A stretch of 5,316 nt of DNA from Ruminococcus sp. UBA4350 (GTDB lineage: Bacteria > Bacillota > Clostridia > Oscillospirales > Ruminococcaceae). Both the position numbers and the translations under genes were made by a program. The stretch covers positions 1 through 5,316 of the forward strand of contig DGSY01000142.1 of NCBI GenBank assembly GCA_002394125.1. The letters are read 5' to 3'. The notes under the pieces are model-generated. The model was not told the DNA's origin and ran no database searches. It saw only the letters and a list, made by a program, of their open reading frames with translations. Positions within the stretch are counted from its first letter, which is position 1, and every line of letters begins with the position of its first letter. Below, in pieces: positions 4,692-5,316 of the stretch.

Positions 4692-5316
4692 CACCACCAC
4701 TCCTTTGCATCACGGTGAACATAATAGAGCATGATATCGTCAAGGCTTGCCGGGTCGATCACGCAGTCGCGGTATTTGTAGGACGCATTCTCACGGTCAT
4801 GCACCATGACCTCTGCGCCGAAACTGTTCAGGCGGATGCTGACGATATCTTCTTCATCAATCTCCGGTATCTTGTCTTTGCTGCATTTCAGAATGCCGTG
4901 CTGCTCGATGATCTCATCCTTACAGCCCGTCAGCAGAATCTTTCCCCTGTCGATGAACGTCACCATATCTGCGATCTTTTCAAGGTCGCTTGTGATATGC
5001 GAGGACATCAGGATCGAGCGCTCGCCGTTTTGCAGATACTCCATGAAGATGTGCAGGATCTCGTCGCGGACAACGGGGTCAAGGCCGGTCGTCGCTTCGT
5101 CCATGACAAGCAGCTCGGCATTGTGCGACAGCGCACAGGCGATCTGCAATTTCATTTTCATGCCCTTGGAAAACTGCCCGATCTTCTTTTTCATCGGAAG
5201 CTGAAACCGCTCGATGTACTGCAAATACGCGGCGTTGTCCCATTCGGGATACATTCCCTCGAATATTCGCGCCATATCCTTTGCGTTGAATACATCATGG
5301 AACGGCAGCTCGTCAA
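4691..5316 (-). CDS. ABC transporter ATP-binding protein, partial (5' end outside window)
   Basis: The last 207 residues and the TGA stop (4691-4693) are visible; the reading frame stays open to the window edge, so Walker A and the Q-loop lie outside. The visible part includes the C-loop as FSKGM (codons near 5173-5159) instead of LSGGQ, a variant common in ABC-2 type exporters such as the YtrB and BcrA groups. Walker B is LLVMDE with catalytic Glu at 5096-5098, followed by the D-loop TGLDP, and the switch His sits in SSHITSD (codon 4997-4999). A C-terminal extension of about 80 residues follows the core, as in this group. The protein would be the cytoplasmic motor for the two permeases. In related operons a GntR (YtrA-like) repressor often comes first, so one may lie just beyond the right edge. 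The substrate is unknown. Confidence 0.93.
   Translation of the reverse strand, partial: DELPFHDVFNAKDMARIFEGMYPEWDNAAYLQYIERFQLPMKKKIGQFSKGMKMKLQIACALSHNAELLVMDEATTGLDPVVRDEILHIFMEYLQNGERSILMSSHITSDLEKIADMVTFIDRGKILLTGCKDEIIEQHGILKCSKDKIPEIDEEDIVSIRLNSFGAEVMVHDRENASYKYRDCVIDPASLDDIMLYYVHRDAKEWW
4700..4706 (-). promoter_or_regulatory. Ribosome binding site deciding the first permease start
   Basis: AAAGGAG lies eight bases before the ATG at 4691, inside the 3' end of the ATPase gene. It overlaps the GTG at 4700, which therefore cannot be served by it. Confidence 0.9.

Noticed and set aside
1..5316. CRISPR array, tRNA, rRNA, insertion sequence or attachment site
   Set aside because: I found no regularly spaced direct repeats, no cloverleaf, no rRNA-like segment, and no transposase or terminal inverted repeats on reading both strands.

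Overview
The window looks like a chromosomal segment of a cellulosome-forming gut or rumen Firmicute in the Ruminococcus group (Oscillospiraceae). The reasons are an EF-Tu tail of Firmicute type, a secreted enzyme with a type I dockerin and a threonine-rich linker, Gram-positive Shine-Dalgarno sequences on every complete gene, and moderately GC-rich coding DNA. A species with higher GC than R. albus or R. bromii, such as one near R. champanellensis, would fit, but this is inference from composition and gene content.

Layout, left to right. Bases 1-201 (+) are the 3' end of the elongation factor Tu gene, closed by a clear intrinsic terminator with a GAAA tetraloop. About 155 bases without a recognisable gene follow. 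A good promoter with an extended -10 (421-449) then begins an unusually long, highly structured leader of about 310 nt. The leader carries two hairpin-plus-U-run structures (524-582 and 676-705) and a possible competing antiterminator pairing, upstream of a strong Shine-Dalgarno and the real start codon at 769. The gene it precedes (769-2280, +) encodes a 503-residue secreted modular protein: signal peptide, CBM22-like carbohydrate-binding module, dockerin, Thr linker, and CE4/NodB polysaccharide deacetylase. It is best read as a cellulosomal acetyl xylan esterase. A strong hairpin at 2352-2389 separates it from the convergent genes that follow.

The right half (2391-5316, -) is a tightly coupled four-gene operon read right to left: an ABC transporter ATPase (its start lies outside the window), two six-helix ABC-2 type permeases, and a CPBP-family intramembrane protease. 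Junctions overlap by 1, 1 and 11 bases. The layout resembles the YtrB- and Pmt-like peptide or antibiotic exporters of Firmicutes. The terminal CPBP protease suggests peptide processing or self-immunity.

The most interesting item is the leader of the cellulosomal gene. It has the architecture of an RNA-based transcription attenuator or riboswitch, and I cannot assign it to a known class by eye.
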